Shown: positions 1 through 8,004, numbered from the stretch's first letter. The stretch is 36,524 nucleotides of DNA from Lachnospiraceae bacterium (GCA_021203205.1 JAJQBQ010000039.1:1-36524); one strand, 5' to 3'. Notes: generated from the letters alone by a model not told the origin. Translations and numbers: made by a program.

Positions 1-1734
1 GGCCACACGCCTGGCGAGACGGTGAAAGAAAATGAAGTAGCAGCGACCTGCACGGCAGACGGTTCTTATGACAACGTGGTTTATTGCACAAAATGCGGAG
101 AGGAATTAAGCCGTGAGACAATCACGATTTCTGCGACCGGACACAATTACGAATCAGTTGTAACTGCAGCGACCTGCACAGAGAAAGGTTACACCACACA
201 TACCTGTACGGTCTGCGGCGACAGCTATATCGACAGCGAAACCGAAGCAACCGGCCATAGCTGGGATGACGGGGTTGTGACGACTGAGCCGACCTGTACG
301 GAAGATGGCGTGAAGACCTACACCTGCACAATCTGCGGCGAGACGAAGACAGAAGCAATCGCGGCGACCGGTCATATTGAAGGCGAAGTGGTCACGGAAA
401 ATGAAGTGGAAGCGACCTGCACGGAAGATGGTTCCTATGATAACGTGGTTTACTGCACGGAATGCGGAGAGGAACTGAGCCGGGAGACCATCACGATTCC
501 GGCAACGGGACACACGCCAGGAGAAGTTGTAAAGGAAAAAGAAGTGGAAGCGACCTGTACAGAAGATGGTTCCTATGACAACGTGGTTTACTGCACGGAA
601 TGTGGCGAGGAATTGAGCCGGGAGACTATCACGATTCCTGCGACGGGGCATAAGCCAGGCGAAGTAATGAAGGAAAATGAAGTCGAAGCGACTTGCACGG
701 AAGACGGCTCCTATGATAACGTGGTTTACTGCACGGAATGCGGAGAGGAACTGAGCCGGGAGACCATCACGATTCCGGCAACGGGACACACGCCAGGAGA
801 AGTTGTAAAGGAAAATGAAGTGGCGGCAACCTGCACGGAAGACGGTTCCTATGACAACGTGATTTATTGCACAGAGTGCGGAGAAGAATTGAGCCGTGAA
901 ACGGTGACAGTTCCTGCGACCGGCCACAGCTGGGATGGCGGTGTTGTTACAACGGAGCCGACCTGTACGGAAGATGGTGTGAAAACCTATACCTGTACGG
1001 CGTGCGGTGAAACCAGAACGGAAGCCATCGCGGCAACAGGTCACAGCCTGACGCATGTTGACGCGACAGCGGCGACCTGCGAAGAAGACGGGAATATCGA
1101 ATACTGGTACTGCGAGACCTGTGGAAAATACTTTAGCGATGCAGACGGAACTACAGAAATCAGCCTGACAGACACGGTTGCTTCTGCGACCGGCCATACA
1201 CCAGGCGAAGCTATGATAGAAAATGAAGAAGAAGCAACCTGCACGACAGACGGCTCCTATGACAACGTGGTATACTGCACGGAGTGCGGAGAAGAATTGA
1301 GTCGTGAGACCATTATCGTTCCTGCGACCGGCCACAGCTGGGATGACGGCGTTGTCACAGCGGAAGCGACGGAGACTGCCGATGGAGTAAAAACTTACAC
1401 CTGCACGGAATGCGGAGAAACCTGCACGGAGGTGATTGCGGCCACCGGAAGCACGGAACCGGATCAGGAAGACGAGACGGAAAGTACAGAAGCAGAAACA
1501 ACCGCTGACAGTGAGACGACAGCCACGGAAACATCTGCCGACAGCGAGACGACAGCCACAGAAACAACCGCCGACAGCGAGACAACAACCACAGAGAACA
1601 GCGCTGACAGTTCGTCATCGCTTCGAACCGGTGATGACAGTAAATGGCTCCTTTGGATGGTTCTGTTGTTACTTAGCAGTGTGGGATTTGTAAGCATAGA
1701 AGCTTACGGCAAAAAGAAAAGAGCCGGTGAATAA
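1..1734 (+). CDS. Cys-rich repeat surface protein, sortase-anchored (5' partial)
   Basis: The frame is open from base 1, so the gene starts upstream of the window. The visible 577 residues are about a dozen repeats. The main unit is about 46 residues, starts GHTPGE, and carries ATCTEDGSYDNVVYC then TECGEELSR; shorter GHSWDDG units of about 39 residues alternate with it. Each unit has a CxxC pair plus an upstream Cys, like a small metal- or disulfide-stabilised module. A Ser/Thr/Glu-rich linker (TADSETTATE repeats) follows, then LRTGD at residues 541-545, a hydrophobic helix and KKKR. This is a cell-wall sorting signal with Arg at the usual Pro position. Such repeats are common in large Clostridia surface proteins, but their ligand is not known to me. 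The tandem units at about 508-783 are nearly identical in DNA (138-bp period), so copy number probably varies. Its last 156 bp recur at 4465-4620. Confidence 0.85.
   Translation, partial: GHTPGETVKENEVAATCTADGSYDNVVYCTKCGEELSRETITISATGHNYESVVTAATCTEKGYTTHTCTVCGDSYIDSETEATGHSWDDGVVTTEPTCTEDGVKTYTCTICGETKTEAIAATGHIEGEVVTENEVEATCTEDGSYDNVVYCTECGEELSRETITIPATGHTPGEVVKEKEVEATCTEDGSYDNVVYCTECGEELSRETITIPATGHKPGEVMKENEVEATCTEDGSYDNVVYCTECGEELSRETITIPATGHTPGEVVKENEVAATCTEDGSYDNVIYCTECGEELSRETVTVPATGHSWDGGVVTTEPTCTEDGVKTYTCTACGETRTEAIAATGHSLTHVDATAATCEEDGNIEYWYCETCGKYFSDADGTTEISLTDTVASATGHTPGEAMIENEEEATCTTDGSYDNVVYCTECGEELSRETIIVPATGHSWDDGVVTAEATETADGVKTYTCTECGETCTEVIAATGSTEPDQEDETESTEAETTADSETTATETSADSETTATETTADSETTTTENSADSSSSLRTGDDSKWLLWMVLLLLSSVGFVSIEAYGKKKRAGE
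508..783 (+). repeat. Near-identical 138-bp tandem repeats inside the surface gene
   Basis: Two consecutive 138-bp units encode almost identical 46-residue modules beginning GHTPGE and GHKPGE. More diverged copies lie before (from 1 and about 370) and after (from about 784 and 1192). The high DNA identity implies recent duplication or gene conversion. Confidence 0.8.
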
Positions 1735-1759
1735 TCCAGAGGTAACGTCAGGAAGAGTT
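1604..1759 (+). repeat. 156-bp direct repeat, left copy (3' end of surface gene)
   Basis: Covers the coding region for the sorting signal, the stop codon and about 25 bp beyond. It matches 4465-4620 with about 6 differences in 156 by eye. The two copies bracket the RloA/RloB pair. Confidence 0.9.
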
Positions 1760-1851
1760 GACACCCGGGAGCCGGTGAGAATTATCGGTGTTAGCGCCGG
1801 GTAGAATTAGCCACCGGAAGGCGGCAGAACAGATGAAGCCGCCATGAAATA

Positions 1852-1889
1852 CGGCCTCCGATTCAGGAGAAATCTTAAATCGGGGGCCG
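1852..1889. terminator. Bidirectional hairpin between convergent genes
   Basis: CGGCCTCCGATT (1852-1863) pairs with AATCGGGGGCCG (1878-1889) with one G-U-type mismatch. It lies between the surface gene (plus strand) and rloB (minus strand). T-runs are weak on both sides (CTGTTTC; TATTTC on the complement). Confidence 0.5.
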
Positions 1890-1917
1890 CTGTTTCAGAT
1901 GCTTGCATAAAATATGT

Positions 1918-2589
1918 TTAAATTAACCATGGCTTAAGCCATTCCACCAGCTCATACACGTTCGTCCCTGGTGCCGATTCGGATGGACGTTTGCCCCTGT
2001 TTTCTTGGTTCAGTCTTTTCGCATTTGCCAGAGCCTGTTCCATGAAAGGCAGCAGGATATGATACATGTCTTTTCTGTTTTTTTCGTACTTTCCGCACCC
2101 AAGCTGTTCCAGACATCCGCTTAGCTTGGGCCAATATTCACTGCGATGCAAATTCGACTGCATATAGCTAAAATGAAGCAGGAACCACAGTTCTATGCAC
2201 TGATTCGACCATATGGCGTGATATTCCGTTTCTTCATTACTGCAGTCTTTCGCCAGCTGTGGAACCTGATCCACATGCTCAGCCGGAAAATCATCTGTAT
2301 CATAGACGATCCAGACATGGCGATATCCATTCGGGTTAGAAGCTGCTCTCTGGCGTGCTTTCTGAAAGAGGTTCAGAGTATTATCGCCTTCGCCTATAAT
2401 CGTGAGGTCAATTCGATCATGATAGTGCCGGTTGATTTCTTCTTTCATTGCTCCAAAGTATGCCGGTTCCGTATCAGTTCCCTCAGTAACAATCAGATGG
2501 TATTCTGGCTGGATCTTTTTTGACCTTCCGTTTCGGCTTTTCATCCATGATTTTCCATTATCACTCTTCTTTGGCGGTTTCATGCTCAT
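1918..2589 (-). CDS. rloB: RloB-like protein (putative abortive-infection nuclease partner)
   Basis: 223 residues, normal for RloB/AbiLii. Family-like motifs: IVTEGTDTEPAYF near residue 32 (acidic, TOPRIM-like beginning), IVYDTDDF in the middle (acidic pair suited to metal binding) and SNQCIELWFLLHF (RloB-type SNPCFELW motif). RloB is found beside an AAA ATPase in restriction-linked and abortive-infection loci (RloA/RloB; AbiLi/AbiLii of lactococcal plasmids). A nucleic-acid-cleaving role under ATPase control is likely but inferred. The ATG overlaps the ATPase stop by 4 bp (ATGA) and has GGAGG nine bases upstream inside the ATPase gene, so translation is coupled. The N-terminus is Lys/Arg-rich. 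Overall the RloB assignment is strong; the biochemical activity is not proven. Confidence 0.85.
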   Translation of the reverse strand: MSMKPPKKSDNGKSWMKSRNGRSKKIQPEYHLIVTEGTDTEPAYFGAMKEEINRHYHDRIDLTIIGEGDNTLNLFQKARQRAASNPNGYRHVWIVYDTDDFPAEHVDQVPQLAKDCSNEETEYHAIWSNQCIELWFLLHFSYMQSNLHRSEYWPKLSGCLEQLGCGKYEKNRKDMYHILLPFMEQALANAKRLNQENRGKRPSESAPGTNVYELVEWLKPWLI

Positions 2590-3794
2590 GACCAGTCGCC
2601 TCCGCTCAATATGTTCTGTAAATAAGGATCCGCGCCATAACGTCCCTCCATATACTGTTTGTCAAATGCGGCTGTACTGTTCACCCGTTCGTTATCTTCC
2701 CTGCGAATATCGTAGAGGGAATAAATTTCGCTGCTGTGGTCTGCATCCAGTGCCGCGAACCATATTTCGTCCCTGCGAAACACGGTGTTCTTCATGGTAG
2801 CCATATCATGGGAAGTAAAGAGCAGCTGTGCACCGTTCCGGTTGACATTTGTGTTCTTAAATAAAGAAATGACATAACGCAGAAGCTTCGGGTGCAGTTT
2901 CGCGTCCAGTTCATCAATCACAACAAGCCGCCCTTCCTGCAATGCCAGCAAAATAATCGGCAGCAGGGCAATCAGCTTTTTGGTTCCATCCGATTCATGC
3001 GAGTACGGTAATTCGTAGCTGTGATGATCAATCTCACGTGTCAGAAAAATCTGCTTCTCCTGCATATCCAGGCGATAGTCTGTGACGTCAATTCCACAGT
3101 CGTTTAAGAACTCCAGTATACGTTGCTTGAACTTGGCATTGTCTGAAAACAGAACGCTCATTTCCGCCGCCGGACTGGCGTAGCTTCGGACAATACAAGA
3201 TTCAAACCAGCTCTGTACTTCACGGATTACCGCAATTTCGTAATTAATCGCCAGAAAAGAGAGAAAGGGCATTTTGCTGTTTACATTCGTATTCACATTC
3301 TCACTGCGCAGAATTGCGCCAACCTCTATATCTTTTCCTTCTCTGGAAAAAATATGGGCAGGTCTTTTCCCGCCGATTTTCCTGCGGTCCAATGTCTCCG
3401 CGACAATTTCCTCTCTTAAAACAGAGAGAAAATAGCGATATTCGTAACCACCGGTTCGAAAATAAATCTGAAATGATGTTGGGGCATTTGGGGCATCCGG
3501 ATGAAAGAGAAAAGGTTCGCAGGAAATCTTTTGCTGCACGATAAAATCCAGCCGGTTCTTCTCCAAATCGTGTATCGGCTTTACTACAGTACAAATCAGA
3601 CATCCCAGGGCGCGGAGCAGATTGGATTTTCCGCCCCCGTTTGGGCCATAAATCACAGCCACCGGCAACAGGTTGCTGCAGCCATCCCGGCAGATGAGAC
3701 TATCAGAAAATTCCGGAATGTTTACCGCCTGAAAATCAAAAACGGTTTCGCTTCTGTAAGACATAAAGTTTTCAAATGAAAATTGACATAACAT
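2586..3794 (-). CDS. rloA: RloA-like AAA ATPase (AbiLi-type defence ATPase)
   Basis: 402 residues. I chose the ATG at 3794 because GGAGG sits 8-10 bases before it and the protein then begins MLCQFSFENFMSYRS, the standard opening of AAA_15/RloA ATPases; upstream in-frame ATGs add 76 residues of non-conserved sequence. Walker A is GPNGGGKS (residues 50-57). An SHESDGTKK segment resembles the ABC-type signature region, Walker B is RLVVIDELDAKLHP, and TSHD follows as the switch His. The C-terminal GRYGADPYL also fits the family. As in OLD/SMC-like ATPases, ATP binding probably drives dimerisation that licenses the RloB effector. A promoter lies just upstream and rloB overlaps downstream, giving a two-gene operon. 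An anti-phage role is inferred from family context. Confidence 0.88.
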   Translation of the reverse strand: MLCQFSFENFMSYRSETVFDFQAVNIPEFSDSLICRDGCSNLLPVAVIYGPNGGGKSNLLRALGCLICTVVKPIHDLEKNRLDFIVQQKISCEPFLFHPDAPNAPTSFQIYFRTGGYEYRYFLSVLREEIVAETLDRRKIGGKRPAHIFSREGKDIEVGAILRSENVNTNVNSKMPFLSFLAINYEIAVIREVQSWFESCIVRSYASPAAEMSVLFSDNAKFKQRILEFLNDCGIDVTDYRLDMQEKQIFLTREIDHHSYELPYSHESDGTKKLIALLPIILLALQEGRLVVIDELDAKLHPKLLRYVISLFKNTNVNRNGAQLLFTSHDMATMKNTVFRRDEIWFAALDADHSSEIYSLYDIRREDNERVNSTAAFDKQYMEGRYGADPYLQNILSGGDWS

Positions 3795-3818
3795 AACGCA
3801 AATACCTCCTTCTTTTCT

Positions 3819-3847
3819 ATTATAACCAGAAACAGCTGACAAATCAA
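3819..3847 (-). promoter_or_regulatory. Promoter of rloA-rloB
   Basis: On the minus strand, TTGATT (complement of 3842-3847), a 17-bp spacer and a perfect TATAAT (complement of 3819-3824), 25 bp before the rloA start. Confidence 0.75.
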
Positions 3848-4313
3848 TATTTATTTTGACTTTGAAAAATAATTTTTCTGAAACAGGGGAATAATATCCG
3901 AAAAGCGGAAGTGCCGGAAAACAAGATTTGCCTAAATTACATGATTTTTGCATGAAATCCACACCGAACATCCGTTTACCCTTCCATTTTTTTGCAAAAA
4001 CGGACCTTCCATTTTTTTGCAAAAACGGAAGGTGTCAAATGGAAAAAGATATGTTATACTGTTCATGCGCATAAAATCGACGTGAACGGCGGTATAAACA
4101 GAAGTATGTGGCGGATGTCGAAACATAACGCGGAAGAAGTAAATAACACCCGGCGAACCATTTCGCCGCAGCGAGAGACGAGCAAATCTGCCGCAGAAAG
4201 AGGTTGACATAAAATGAGAGCCGATGCCATAATCTTTACAGACAGACAGACAGACAGACAGACAGGATAATTCTGTCCGTTTTTTTGCTGTCTTAAAAAG
4301 AACAGAGCGAATT
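3848..4313. other. Intergenic region upstream of rloA
   Basis: No convincing gene. It contains the 25-bp tandem repeat, six perfect GACA tetranucleotides at 4241-4264 and a short hairpin (GACAG 4261-4265 / CTGTC 4273-4277) followed by seven Ts, which could be a weak plus-strand terminator. A plus-strand reading frame at 3992-4207 has no ribosome binding site or family features and was not called. Confidence 0.6.
3980..4029. repeat. Two tandem copies of a 25-bp repeat
   Basis: The unit starts CCTTCCATTTTTTTGC and ends AAAAACGGA; the copies are 3980-4004 and 4005-4029 and are identical. Each has a T-rich/A-rich dyad around TTTTTGCAAAAA and CCTTCC is answered by GGAAGG after the second copy. 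It lies about 190 bp upstream of rloA, so it could be an operator, an insertion scar or recombination-prone sequence. Confidence 0.8.
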
Positions 4314-4595
4314 TTGAAGGTGCGTTGCGCCCGTGGTATATCCATGTACGGGACGCGCCTTTTTTGTGCGCATGGGCCGCGGCGGAAAATATCAGGCGAA
4401 CGCCGAACGCGGGCTGGCGTGGCGGCAGGGGTTCCCCGCCCGATTACAGACACAGTGAACGGCTCTGACAGTTCGTCATCGCTCCGAACCGGTGATGACA
4501 GCAAATGGCTCCTTTGGATGGTTCTGTTGTTACTTAGCAGTGTGGGATTTGTAAGCATAGAAGCTTACGGCAAAAAGAAAAGAGCCGGTGAATGA
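4314..4595 (+). pseudogene. Orphan 3' fragment of the surface-protein gene
   Basis: The last 43 codons repeat the surface protein's end, including LRTGD, the membrane helix and KKKRAGE. The roughly 50 codons in front (Arg- and Gly-rich, no family features) come from unrelated sequence containing a terminator-like hairpin, so this is not a working secreted protein: it has no signal peptide. It is best read as the duplicated 3' end left on the far side of the rloAB insertion, now fused by chance to an open frame. Confidence 0.8.
4317..4367 (+). terminator. Probable Rho-independent terminator
   Basis: AAGGTGCGT and CCCGT on the left pair with ACGGG and ACGCGCCTT on the right, leaving a 4-base bulge and a 13-base loop, followed by a T-run. 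The transcript it would end is unclear because no gene is visible directly upstream on this strand; it may have come with the rearranged flank. Confidence 0.5.
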
Positions 4596-4620
4596 TCTTG
4601 AGGTAACGTCAGGTAGAGTT
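4465..4620 (+). repeat. 156-bp direct repeat, right copy
   Basis: Matches 1604-1759, including about 25 bp beyond the stop codon (GGTAACGTCAGG). Differences cluster after the stop. The distance between copies is 2861 bp. Confidence 0.9.
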
Positions 4621-4699
4621 AGTGTCCCAAAATCGGTTCGAATTACCAGTTCCAGCCGCTTACACAAACCGGATCGACAAATTAATTAAAGGTAAGAGA

Positions 4700-4725
4700 A
4701 AGCCCGGTTTCGTGCCGGGCTTTTT
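4700..4725 (+). terminator. Rho-independent terminator
   Basis: AAGCCCGG, loop TTTCGTG, CCGGGCTT then TTTTT. A textbook hairpin about 100 bp after the duplicated surface-gene end, probably the native terminator of the original surface gene before the module was inserted. Confidence 0.85.
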
Positions 4726-4871
4726 GCGTATGCCTCAAAAAAGTCTGACTATTCAATCTGCTTGGCGTTTTTGACATGGTTTGTGTCATTTTTGGACGAT
4801 TTCCTGTCATTTTCCTGCATTTTTGGATATGCCTAGTGAATGCATGTAACATTTCAAACAATAAATTCTGC

Positions 4872-4900
4872 TTGACAAACGAAAAGACCAGATTTATTCT
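4872..4900 (+). promoter_or_regulatory. Candidate promoter for the 4968 gene
   Basis: TTGACA (4872-4877), 17-bp spacer, TATTCT (4895-4900). The rest of 4621-4967 is AT-rich and holds only the terminator at 4700-4725 and two TGTCATTTT motifs. Confidence 0.4.
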
Positions 4901-4967
4901 TTGAAGCATAAACGGCATAGATATTACTGAAATTGCTGTATAAAATAATATTAAGGGGGAGGAAACA

Positions 4968-5216
4968 GTGTATAGATTATCGAATGAAACAAGAAAAAAT
5001 CTGGAAAGTTCCTTCGGAATGTCCCTCACTGCTTTTGACGAAATGTCTGCTGATGAGGAAAGAAAGTGGATAGAAAGCAGAACAGGAAGAAAACTTCTTT
5101 ATGGCAATAAAAGACGAAAAGGTGTCATCGGAAGAGGAAATCCACTGTTGGCGCGAAGAAAGATAAGAACTATGGATGATCTTCAAAAAAAGAGCAAGAA
5201 GTTATTTGGGGTATAA
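4968..5216 (+). CDS. Small basic hypothetical protein
   Basis: 82 residues from a GTG start preceded by AAGGGGGAGG, a strong site at good spacing. I do not recognise a family. The first half is acidic with an amphipathic helix (LSNETRKNLESSFGMSL), the second half very basic (GNKRRKG, LLARRKIR, KKKSKKLF), suggesting nucleic-acid or membrane binding. It lies 28 bp before the membrane-anchored gene at 5245, so the two are probably co-transcribed. Both are much more AT-rich than the flanks and sit next to the duplicated repeat behind a defence module, suggesting acquired DNA. A toxin-antitoxin or phage-defence pair is possible but unsupported by motifs. Confidence 0.7.
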   Translation: MYRLSNETRKNLESSFGMSLTAFDEMSADEERKWIESRTGRKLLYGNKRRKGVIGRGNPLLARRKIRTMDDLQKKSKKLFGV

Positions 5217-5244
5217 TTGAAACTGTGGAGAGAAGGAGGGTACA

Positions 5245-5844
5245 GTGCCTGCTACTTTGATGAATAGTCGAGAGAAGAGTATATATGAGCAATATCAGAA
5301 TGTAATCGCTTATTTTATTGTTGAACTGGAGGTAAGAGATACCGAGTATCCAGTGGAAATTTTTAATGAGATACGAGCCATATTTACACATCTTTCGAGA
5401 TATAAGATACAAGAGAGTGAAGATGATTTAATGTCGGCTGAAAGGCACGTAAAGCGAGCAATTTTAGATTGCTTTAAATACATGTGTGTTTCATATGCAG
5501 AGGAAATAACGCAATTTCGGAATGCGTACAGAAAAGTTGATTTGAAAATAGCGGATAATGGAAAATTTCTGCCAAAGTTAGATTTACTTGAGCATGAGGC
5601 AAGGGCTGCATATATAGCAGCTAAAAATTCGGAAATCAGGGGAAATATTTCGGAAGAGAATTTGTATCAAATGTATGAGAACACATATGATAAGTATAAA
5701 AAACTCTCAGATTTTCTTGTTGATTCTAATGAGGCAATATTGTTTGCGAGCAGTCATTCTAAAAGAAGCAATTTTATTAATATTATATCCATTATTGTAA
5801 CAGCATTTAGTATTGTAGTGGCAATTATCTTTGCGTTCATTTAA
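5245..5844 (+). CDS. Hypothetical helical protein with C-terminal membrane anchor
   Basis: 199 residues from GTG, with AGGAGGG four to five bases before; an ATG five codons in is an alternative. The body is charged and helical, with possible coiled coil around residues 100-160 (LPKLDLLEHEARAAYIAAK). The last 25 residues (FINIISIIVTAFSIVVAIIFAFI) form one membrane helix ending at the C-terminus, so the body is likely cytoplasmic and tail-anchored. No signal peptide and no catalytic motif seen. It follows the 82-residue gene closely and has the same low GC. Many small tail-anchored proteins in defence islands are membrane-acting effectors, but that is only an analogy here. Confidence 0.75.
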   Translation: MPATLMNSREKSIYEQYQNVIAYFIVELEVRDTEYPVEIFNEIRAIFTHLSRYKIQESEDDLMSAERHVKRAILDCFKYMCVSYAEEITQFRNAYRKVDLKIADNGKFLPKLDLLEHEARAAYIAAKNSEIRGNISEENLYQMYENTYDKYKKLSDFLVDSNEAILFASSHSKRSNFINIISIIVTAFSIVVAIIFAFI

Positions 5845-5941
5845 GCCAGAATGTTATGTAGTAAAACAAAACACAAAAAATGGTTAGATAAGCAGTAAGC
5901 TGGTAGCCTGGGGAACATATTCCGCCCGAATAAGGAATAAC

Positions 5942-5985
5942 GCCCCTTAAGAGCGGCAACTCTTAAGGGGCATTTATTCATTTCC
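5942..5985 (+). terminator. Terminator after the AT-rich pair
   Basis: Perfect 12-bp stem GCCCCTTAAGAG / CTCTTAAGGGGC with loop CGGCAA, then ATTTATTCATTT. The stem is strong but the T-run is interrupted. Confidence 0.65.
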
Positions 5986-5992
5986 TGGCTTT

Positions 5993-6015
5993 TTGTGGAT
6001 TTCATACTGCCACAA
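5993..6015. promoter_or_regulatory. Inverted repeat before the response-regulator gene
   Basis: TTGTGG, 11 bases, CCACAA, ending 26 bp before the start codon. The geometry fits a dimeric regulator site, possibly autoregulation by the downstream response regulator. Confidence 0.35.
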
Positions 6016-6041
6016 CATTAAACTGACATTGGGAGATGAAA

Positions 6042-6719
6042 ATGAAAAAGATTCTGATTATCGAAGACAACACCGACATTAACAATATGACCGCCGAGGC
6101 TCTGCGCCTGGCGGGTTACGCCTGCACACAGGCATTTTCCGGTACGGAAGGGCGGCTGCTTATGGAGCAGGGCGATTTTTCGCTTGTGATTCTGGATCTG
6201 ATGTTGCCGGGACTTCACGGGGAGGCGCTGCTGCCGCAGCTAAAGAGCATCCGGGATGTCCCCGTGATCGTAGTCTCCGCAAAGGACAGTCTGGACAGCA
6301 AGGTGAGCCTTCTGACCGGCGGGGCGGAAGATTATCTGACAAAGCCCTTCGATATCGAGGAGCTGGTGGCGCGGGTGGGCGTGCAGATCCGCCGCTTCGC
6401 CCGCGCAGACGAGGCGGAAGCCCACCGGCTCACCTATAAGGACATGGTGTTAAATCGCGATGATTTTTCAGTCACTGTGGGCGGCCGGCCTGTGACGGTG
6501 ACAAAGCAGGAATATAAAATACTGGAACTGTTTCTGTCTTCCCCGAAACGGGCCTTTTCCAAACAGGAAATTTACGATTACGCATGGGACGATATTTATC
6601 TCGGAGAGGATAAGACGATCAACGTTCACATTAGTAACATACGGCGGAAGTTGAAGGCAGTCACGGAGACGGAGTATATCGAGACGGTCTGGGGGATCGG
6701 GTTTCGGCTGGCACGGTGA
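6042..6719 (+). CDS. OmpR/PhoB-family response regulator
   Basis: 225 residues from the ATG at 6042, where GGGAG is six bases away; the ATG at 6036 touches it and is less likely. The receiver domain has acidic pocket E8-D9, phospho-acceptor D52 (LVILDLMLPG), the switch Ser in VVSAK and K101 (TKPF). A winged-helix DNA-binding domain fills residues about 125-225 (TINVHISNIRRKLK, WGIGFRL). It opens an operon with an ABC ATPase, a permease and a histidine kinase, the arrangement of lantibiotic/bacitracin sensing and resistance systems (BceRS- or LanRK-like). It probably activates that transporter when the kinase senses a cell-envelope antimicrobial. The ligand cannot be read from sequence. Confidence 0.92.
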   Translation: MKKILIIEDNTDINNMTAEALRLAGYACTQAFSGTEGRLLMEQGDFSLVILDLMLPGLHGEALLPQLKSIRDVPVIVVSAKDSLDSKVSLLTGGAEDYLTKPFDIEELVARVGVQIRRFARADEAEAHRLTYKDMVLNRDDFSVTVGGRPVTVTKQEYKILELFLSSPKRAFSKQEIYDYAWDDIYLGEDKTINVHISNIRRKLKAVTETEYIETVWGIGFRLAR

Positions 6720-7077
6720 AGATAATAGAACACAGAAACAACGGTCTTTCTTAACGGATCACGCGGTCGATTATCTGATGGCTGAATCTTTAATAATTCT
6801 TAAACTTTTCTTTGCGATTCCTTGATTCAGGGATGTTATAGTACGACACGTATTCCGGTAAAACAGGGGTGCGATGATCGGTAAACATGAGGATGTAACC
6901 ATTTTTCGCAGAGAAATCGGCGCGCATACGTTCCGCGAAGCTGAACGAATATATTTGCACAAATCTGAATGTTTTATGGATTTCCAGAACCGGCATAAAT
7001 ACAGAGTATTAACTTAAGAGGCTCCGGAAAATCTGTGGCATCACTCTGCCCCAGGATAAGTGAAGAAAGGAAGAGCG
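6720..7077. other. Gap between response regulator and ABC ATPase
   Basis: 358 bp with no supportable gene. CTGAATC (6782-6788) and GATTCAG (6824-6830) form an inverted repeat, followed by TATAGT (6837-6842), which may be a -10 box for the transporter genes; no good -35 is at standard spacing. This is where a response-regulator site for the transporter would be expected. Confidence 0.4.
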
Positions 7078-8004
7078 ATGGATTACATATTAAGTACAGC
7101 AAACCTGACGAAGCAGTATGGCAAAAACACGGTGGTGAACGCGGTGAATCTGCACGTGCGTCAGGGCGAAATCTACGGCCTGATCGGGAAGAATGGTGCC
7201 GGAAAGACGACATTTTTAAAGATGGCGGGAGGGCTTGCGGCGCCGACCTCGGGCGAGATCAGCCTCTTTGGCAAGACGGGAAGGGATGCGCGGCTCTGCC
7301 GCACCCGTGTGGGCTCGCTGATCGAGGCACCCGGCATTTACCCGAACATGACGGCGGAGCAGAACCTGCGGGTGAAATGCATTGCCATGGGTGTGCGGGA
7401 CAAGGACACCCCGGCGAAGCTACTGGATACGGTCGGGCTGGGGAACACGGGCAGCAAGAAAGCGAAGAACTTTTCCCTGGGTATGCGGCAGCGGCTCGGC
7501 ATCGCGCTGGCGTTAGTGGGCGCCCCGGATCTGATCCTGTTGGACGAGCCGATCAACGGTCTCGACCCGCAGGGCATCGTGGAGGTGCGCGAGACCCTTG
7601 CCAGGCTGAACGAGGAGTACGGCATTACCATGATCATTTCCAGCCACATTCTGGAAGAACTTTCCAAACTCGCGACGCATTATGGCATCATCGACGGAGG
7701 CATGCTTTTAAAGGAACTCTCCAGGGAGGAGCTGCTGAAAGAGTGCAGCGAGCGTATCGAGCTGAGAGCAGATCAGCCACAGCTCGCCTGCACCGTTCTG
7801 GAATCCATGGGCATCCACAATTACAAGGTGACAGGCGGCAGCCTGATCCAGATTTTCGAGCGGCTGGAGGACACCGGGGACATTACCATGGCGCTGGCGA
7901 AGCAGGGGATCAAAACCGTGGAAATTGTCGTGAAGCAGGAGGCGTTGGAGCAGTATTATCTTAATATGACAGCCGGCGCAAAAAGCCGTGGAGAAAGGAA
8001 TTGA
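7078..8004 (+). CDS. ABC transporter ATP-binding protein (bacitracin/lantibiotic type)
   Basis: 308 residues from ATG at 7078, preceded by AAGAAAGGAAGAG; the in-frame GTG 18 bases upstream has no site. Walker A GKNGAGKTT (37-45), Q-loop region, signature FSLGMRQRLG, Walker B LILLDEP with INGLDPQG, and H-switch SSHILEE. LGMRQRLG in place of LSGGQ is typical of BcrA/CcmA-like exporters. The C-terminal 80 residues after the nucleotide-binding domain are an accessory region seen in BcrA-like proteins. It should energise the permease encoded at 8219. Export of, or protection against, a peptide antibiotic is the likely role, inferred from the two-component genes on both sides. Confidence 0.93.
   Translation: MDYILSTANLTKQYGKNTVVNAVNLHVRQGEIYGLIGKNGAGKTTFLKMAGGLAAPTSGEISLFGKTGRDARLCRTRVGSLIEAPGIYPNMTAEQNLRVKCIAMGVRDKDTPAKLLDTVGLGNTGSKKAKNFSLGMRQRLGIALALVGAPDLILLDEPINGLDPQGIVEVRETLARLNEEYGITMIISSHILEELSKLATHYGIIDGGMLLKELSREELLKECSERIELRADQPQLACTVLESMGIHNYKVTGGSLIQIFERLEDTGDITMALAKQGIKTVEIVVKQEALEQYYLNMTAGAKSRGERN

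Noticed and set aside
154-1335. Long minus-strand open frame opposite the surface gene
   Set aside because: It is the mirror of the codon-biased repeats; no ribosome binding site, family motif or sensible composition.
4241-4264. GACA repeat as a phase-variable coding tract
   Set aside because: No credible gene reads through it.
4465-4620. tRNA- or integrase-based attachment site
   Set aside because: No tRNA and no integrase gene between the repeats; described as an unexplained 3'-end duplication instead.
7035-7964. Alternative plus-strand frame over the ABC ATPase
   Set aside because: Arg/Gly/His-rich shadow; the Walker motifs are in the other frame.
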